DNA of 56,048 nucleotides from Rheinheimera sp. A13L. GTDB taxonomy: Bacteria > Pseudomonadota > Gammaproteobacteria > Enterobacterales > Alteromonadaceae. A program made the position numbers and the translations under genes. Below the pieces are notes generated by a model. That model searched no databases and was not told where the DNA came from. It saw only the letters and a list, made by a program, of their open reading frames with translations. The DNA lies in contig NZ_AFHI01000024.1 in assembly GCF_000217935.1 (NCBI RefSeq), forward strand, positions 1 through 56,048. The letters run 5' to 3'. This document shows positions 51,804-56,048 of this stretch, piece by piece (the first letter of the stretch is position 1; each line of letters opens with the position of its first letter).

Positions 51804-54800
51804 ATGCTGCTGCGTTGCCTAAAATTTTGTCTGGCGCTTTGGCTTGCTTGCAGCAGCGCTGGTCTGCAAGCTTATTTGCAAGTGCAACCTATAGTGCATT
51901 CGCGTCAGTCGCAGCATTTGGCCATAGAACTTTTTACTCAGGATAAATCAGGCCTGTTATGGTGGAGCACCAGTACCCAACTGCACCGCTTTGATGGTCA
52001 TGATCACCGATCTTACACTTTACCTGCCGAATTACAAACTCAGGCTTTGGTGCAATTGCTGACGCTGGATCAGCATAAATTATGGCTTGCCAGTGTTGAT
52101 CAGCTCTGGTTATTTGAACAACAAAGTGGTGAGTTTCGCCAGATTTGGCAAAGCAAAGCCCCAATTAAAGCGCTGTTTTTATCCGGTAGATCCACCCCAC
52201 TGATCTTAACAGAACAGGAAATCTGGCAATGGTCGGCTGAATCCACTGATGCCCAGTTATTGTGGCGCGGTAGCAGTACAGCAGCAGGCTGGGCTCAGGG
52301 CGTCAGTGATGGCGGCTACTTATGGTTATGGTCCAAAGATGCAAAATTAGCCCGCTATGATTTAGTCGATCAAAGCTGGCAACATTATCCGGTGAATTTA
52401 CCCCAGCAAACCGATTTAGCTTTAGGTCCGGACCAACAGCTATGGCTGCTGGCGCAAAATCAAACACTTTATCAGTTAAAAGAACAACAGCTACAACTGG
52501 TAAAAACTCCAGAGCACTTTTACGCCACAGCCTTTGAAGTTGATCCATTAGGCCAGGTCTGGCTGTTATCGGCTCAAAAACTTTACCTCTATCAGCATGA
52601 CAGCCAAAGCTGGCAAACACAGCAGTTGGCTCAACCCTGGATTCAGCTGTTTGCCGACCGGCACCAGAATATCTGGCTGGCCGACCCGGGCGGTGCCTTA
52701 GCTCTGGCGCAATCTTCTGCTTTAGAAGTGCAAGCCAGAGGTAAGTCTGTCGTCTTGGATCACAAAGGCCAAAGCTGGCAACTGGAACAACAGCAATTAA
52801 CTCAGGTAACACCAGAACAAAACAACAAGCCAGTACTGGTTTTTCCTTTTGCTTTGGAGCAGGTGAAAAAATTCTGGTACCAGCAACAGTATTTTGTTTG
52901 GGTTGATCAGCAAATCTGGCGTTATAACGACAGCACAGCCAACTGGGTATCAGTGGAAGAAGAGCCCGTATTGGATCTGACTCTGGCGGATGAGCAATTC
53001 TGGTATCTGACGCATCAGGGACTTTGGCAATGGGAGCAGGCTTCGGTTGGATCCACTTTACTGACCGACCAGGCCAGCTGGTTTTTAGTACGTTATCAGT
53101 CCGGACAACTCTGGCTCTCTGGCAGCAACAGGTTGTATTCATACCAACTGGCTGATCAACAGTTGCGTACTTACGACATCAGCCCCTGCGCCTCCTCTCC
53201 CTGTCTGGATGCAAGGCAAATACTGGATATAGTGCCGGAGCAACAACAGTTATGGCTGCTAACGCCGGATCAGCTTTACCACTATGAAGCTCAGCAAAAC
53301 AATTCTAAGCTGACGCTGGTACTGCAAAACAAATGGCAGGTGCCCTGGCAACAACAGCATATGCTAAAGCAGGACCAGCAGGTTTGGCTTTGGTCCAGAC
53401 AACGCCTGAGTTTATTGGATCTGACCGATAAGTCTCTGCTGCAATGGCAACTGAATCAGGCAGAACAGCTGAACCCCTTTCAGGTTCAGGTAGTGGATCA
53501 GCAACTGCATATCAACAGCTCCATAGGTCATTACCAACTGCCGCTGGCTCAACAAAAAAGCAGCTTTATAGCAAATCCTTTGCGTCTTGAACTCATTGCA
53601 GAAAATGGACAGCGATTAAAACAGCAGGACCATTTGTTGCAGCTGGACAGTTGGGGCCCACAGCTACAGTTTCGTGTAAGCCATTACCCTACTGCAGGTA
53701 AGCAATGGAATTATTTCCGTTACAGTCTGGATAACGCCCAGCCAGTGATGCTGACCTACCCTCAACGCCAGTTCAAATTGTGGCTGGATAACAGTGCTGC
53801 CTATCTGTTGTCTATCGAAGCCAGTCAGGATGGCTTGAGCTGGCAACGGGTGGGTGACTACCAACTGCAATTTAACCGCTACTGGTGGATCCAACAAAGC
53901 TGGCTCTGGTTGATGTTGTTTGCTTCAGTCCTGATGTTGGCTTTGTTGTTATGGCGTTACAAAAAACACCAGTATCGTTTGCATCAGGCGATGGAACAGC
54001 AACTGATGATAAGCTCCCTGTTCGACAATACGCAGGATGCAGTCTGGTTAGGCGATGAGCAATTGCGGATAGAAAAAGTAAACCAGGCCTTTTGTCAGAT
54101 CACCGGCTTTGCGCCAGCTCAAATTGAAGGTAAAACCCTACAGCTTTACACAGCACAAGGACATCAGACTGAACTGCTGAAAACCATAGTGCAGCAGTTA
54201 CAACAATTCAGCTTCTGGCGGGGTGAAGTCTGGAGTAAAAAAGCCAATGGCGACAGCTTTGCTTTGTCGTTAGCTATTACTTTGTTGTCTGGTAAAGGTG
54301 CTCTGGAACCCAAACTTTATCTGGCGATCTTCTCGGATGTGACCAATCGTAAGCTGAATGAACGTGAGCTACGTAAACTCAGCACCAGAGATCCTCTGAC
54401 CCAACTGCCTAACCGTGCCTTGTTTCTGGAACATCTGGACAGAGCATTTTTTAGTTGCAGCAGTCGTTTTCCGCACTTTGCTGTGCTGCTGGTTGACCTG
54501 GACCGTTTTGCCAAAATAAACGATTCCTTAGGCCACGACAGCGGCAATATGCTGCTGCAAATGGTGGCTGAACGCCTGCAAAAACAACTGCCAGCAGGCT
54601 ATATTCTGGCAAAACTAGGCGTTGATGAATTTGCTGTTCTGGTCCCTTCCCATTTTAGTGTTGAACAGTTTGATCTGTTACTGAACCGGCTGAGTTTACA
54701 ATTGTTGTTGCACATCAGGCAGCCGCTGTTATTAGGTGATTTGGAAATCACCCTGACCGCAAGTATTGGTATAGCGGTTTACCCAGACGATGGCCGCTCG

Positions 54801-55688
54801 TCAGACATTTTGTTGCGCAGCGCCGATACAGCGCTACACCATGCCAAACAAATGGGTCGCAATAACGCACAGTTCTTTAATGACAAGATGCTGCAACGCA
54901 CTCCTGAATATCTGGCATTGGAAAGTGACTTATGGCGGGGCATCAGTCAGGGCGAATTTAAAGTGGTGTACCAACCCAAATACAATGTCAGCACCAATAC
55001 CATAGTGGGTTATGAAGCTTTATGTCGTTGGCACAATCCAAGTCGCGGTATGGTGTCTCCTGCAATGTTTATCCCTATAGCAGAAGAAAATGGCGTTATT
55101 ATTCAGCTGGACCGGCTGGTATTCAGTCAGGTCTGTGCTCAGATCCGACAATGGCAACAACAAGGCCGGATGCGGGGTCGTGTCGCAGTGAACCTGTCGG
55201 TACAACAACTGCAGCAACCGGACTTATTAGATTTTTTACAGCAGGAACTGCAGCATTACCAACTGGACGCCAGTTTACTGGAACTGGAAATTACCGAAAC
55301 CGCCATGATGCGCGATGCAGAGCATTGCCTTGAGGTGATGCATCAACTGAAAGCCCTTGGTTTTACGTTGGCGCTGGACGATTTTGGCACTGGTTATTCA
55401 TCTTTGGGTTACCTGAAGCGTTTCCCTATCGACACCTTAAAAATTGACCGGGCTTTTATTAAAGACATGGATAGCTCAGAGCAGGATCGCAATATCACCT
55501 CCACTATAATCCGGCTGGCCAGTTATCTGAAAATTGCAGTAGTGGCCGAAGGTGTGGAAACTGAAATGCAGGCCTATTTGCTGCATGTAATGGGATGCCA
55601 GGTGGTGCAGGGATACTTATTCAGCCCACCAGTGCAACCAGAACAGATTGCTTTGCTGCTGGATAAAGAACCGAAGAAAGAAAGCTAA
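51804..55688 (+). CDS. Membrane sensor with beta-propeller, PAS, degenerate GGDEF and EAL domains
   Basis: A 1294-residue cyclic-di-GMP enzyme. In order: signal peptide (1-23), a periplasmic part of about 590 residues rich in Trp/Leu strand repeats typical of a two-component-type beta-propeller, a Y_Y_Y-like domain (about 600-695), one membrane helix (about 699-720), PAS (735-850), GGDEF (about 855-1015) and EAL (about 1030-1280). The GGDEF motif reads GVDEF (939-943), so cyclase activity is doubtful. The EAL part is intact: E1071-A-L, NLSVQQL, EITETAMM, DDFGTGYSS, KIDRAFI and AEGVE. It is therefore probably a phosphodiesterase, perhaps GTP-modulated through the GGDEF. The ligand of the propeller is unknown. 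Confidence 0.93.
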   Translation: MLLRCLKFCLALWLACSSAGLQAYLQVQPIVHSRQSQHLAIELFTQDKSGLLWWSTSTQLHRFDGHDHRSYTLPAELQTQALVQLLTLDQHKLWLASVDQLWLFEQQSGEFRQIWQSKAPIKALFLSGRSTPLILTEQEIWQWSAESTDAQLLWRGSSTAAGWAQGVSDGGYLWLWSKDAKLARYDLVDQSWQHYPVNLPQQTDLALGPDQQLWLLAQNQTLYQLKEQQLQLVKTPEHFYATAFEVDPLGQVWLLSAQKLYLYQHDSQSWQTQQLAQPWIQLFADRHQNIWLADPGGALALAQSSALEVQARGKSVVLDHKGQSWQLEQQQLTQVTPEQNNKPVLVFPFALEQVKKFWYQQQYFVWVDQQIWRYNDSTANWVSVEEEPVLDLTLADEQFWYLTHQGLWQWEQASVGSTLLTDQASWFLVRYQSGQLWLSGSNRLYSYQLADQQLRTYDISPCASSPCLDARQILDIVPEQQQLWLLTPDQLYHYEAQQNNSKLTLVLQNKWQVPWQQQHMLKQDQQVWLWSRQRLSLLDLTDKSLLQWQLNQAEQLNPFQVQVVDQQLHINSSIGHYQLPLAQQKSSFIANPLRLELIAENGQRLKQQDHLLQLDSWGPQLQFRVSHYPTAGKQWNYFRYSLDNAQPVMLTYPQRQFKLWLDNSAAYLLSIEASQDGLSWQRVGDYQLQFNRYWWIQQSWLWLMLFASVLMLALLLWRYKKHQYRLHQAMEQQLMISSLFDNTQDAVWLGDEQLRIEKVNQAFCQITGFAPAQIEGKTLQLYTAQGHQTELLKTIVQQLQQFSFWRGEVWSKKANGDSFALSLAITLLSGKGALEPKLYLAIFSDVTNRKLNERELRKLSTRDPLTQLPNRALFLEHLDRAFFSCSSRFPHFAVLLVDLDRFAKINDSLGHDSGNMLLQMVAERLQKQLPAGYILAKLGVDEFAVLVPSHFSVEQFDLLLNRLSLQLLLHIRQPLLLGDLEITLTASIGIAVYPDDGRSSDILLRSADTALHHAKQMGRNNAQFFNDKMLQRTPEYLALESDLWRGISQGEFKVVYQPKYNVSTNTIVGYEALCRWHNPSRGMVSPAMFIPIAEENGVIIQLDRLVFSQVCAQIRQWQQQGRMRGRVAVNLSVQQLQQPDLLDFLQQELQHYQLDASLLELEITETAMMRDAEHCLEVMHQLKALGFTLALDDFGTGYSSLGYLKRFPIDTLKIDRAFIKDMDSSEQDRNITSTIIRLASYLKIAVVAEGVETEMQAYLLHVMGCQVVQGYLFSPPVQPEQIALLLDKEPKKES

Positions 55689-55925
55689 TTGCAGGGGCCG
55701 GGTTCATCCCCGCCCGTTTCAAATTCCAATTCAATAAATTGTAGGGGCGGGTTTATCCCCACCCGAACGCTGCGGCGCCAAATACGACGACGGGTAATAA
55801 AATTGATTAAAAACTACGGGCGACCATAAAGGTCGCCCCTACAATAACTCTAATTAAATTCAATAAATTGTAGGGGCGGGGTTTATCCCCGCCCGAACGC
55901 TGCAGCGCCAAATACGGCGGGGATT
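55689..55925. repeat. Cluster of GC-rich intergenic repeat units
   Basis: Four related palindromic units built on GTAGGGGCGGG-N-CCCGCCCG follow the sensor gene. They lie at 55691-55716, 55741-55795, 55814-55842 (with CGACC/GGTCG arms) and 55870-55921. The second and fourth share about 65 bp, including the preceding ATTCAATAAATTG and the following GAACGCTGC-GCGCCAAATAC. They look like REP-type elements found in many gammaproteobacteria and other phyla. No gene seen. Confidence 0.7.
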
Positions 55926-56048
55926 TTAGCCTAAGTAATTGGAGTTGCAGCGCGCCGGCAAGAGATTGAGACCCCTGGAGCATAGTAGTCCTATGTGACT
56001 GGGGCGAGCAGCGCAGCCAACAAAGCTGTGGCTTCAAGGACGACGGGG
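55926..56048. repeat. MITE-like palindromic element, copy C, cut by the window end
   Basis: Inverted relative to copies A and B. It starts with TAGCCTAAGTAATTGGAGTT, the complement of the right end of the others, and has the central hairpin CATAGTAGTCCTATG flanked by CCCC/GGGG. It reaches GCTGTGGCTTCAAGG near the last base. The outer left end of the element lies beyond the window. Confidence 0.7.

Noticed and set aside
52303-53142. 279-codon open frame antisense to the sensor gene
   Set aside because: It has no ribosome-binding site or recognisable domain. It is a by-product of the biased codon use of the real gene on the other strand.

Overview
The window looks like chromosomal DNA of a marine or freshwater gammaproteobacterium of the Alteromonadales/Chromatiaceae type, most likely Rheinheimera or a close relative. 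This is an inference from gene order, protein similarity recalled from known families and moderate GC content; no 16S gene is present. Housekeeping synteny with E. coli and Vibrio is strong: tsaE-amiB-mutL-miaA-hfq-hflX-hflK-hflC-yjeT-purA-rnr-rlmB, rpsF-priB-rpsR-rplI, orn-three tRNA-Gly, rsgA-psd, glnA-ntrB-ntrC and cpxP/cpxRA-fieF. MotX between purA and rnr points to a sodium-driven polar flagellum, as in Vibrio.

Region by region. 1-6205 holds prmA, a run of very small membrane-peptide genes ending in a PspC-domain gene, a small secreted-protein operon, dusA, a periplasmic Ntn-hydrolase, zur and a CheX-like phosphatase. 6235-12711 holds alr-dnaB, the rplI-rpsR-priB-rpsF operon, fumC and rlmB. 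12924-27566 is the long minus-strand rnr to tsaE cluster, into which a class V PLP enzyme has been inserted. 27567-33011 holds a palindromic repeat element, queG, two small genes, three tRNA-Gly genes, orn, rsgA and psd. 33094-37694 holds a GDPD phosphodiesterase, a MerC-like transporter with a candidate Zur operator, small hypothetical genes and typA. 38147-42770 is the nitrogen-assimilation cluster with recognisable sigma-54 and NtrC sites. 42859-51709 holds a lipoprotein, an M24 peptidase with a divergent LysR regulator, the Cpx envelope-stress system, a lysophospholipase-like hydrolase, FieF and TrmL. The window ends with a 1294-residue sensor with degenerate GGDEF and intact EAL domains, followed by two families of dispersed repeats.

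The most unusual item is at 1075-1851 on the minus strand. Three exact 140-bp tandem repeats each encode the same 24-residue membrane peptide, and the copies differ only at synonymous positions. They are followed by a 31-residue membrane peptide and a PspC-domain protein. Upstream lies a good match to a sigma-54 promoter and, further up, a 17-bp inverted repeat suited to an enhancer-binding protein. This resembles a minimal phage-shock-type envelope-stress operon that I do not recognise from any described system.

Other points of interest are a degenerate third copy of the conserved tRNA-Gly trio, a MITE-like palindromic element present three times, a candidate Zur box on the MerC-like gene while Zur itself is encoded in the window, a CpxR box between cpxP and cpxR, and an almost perfect NtrC operator just upstream of ntrB.
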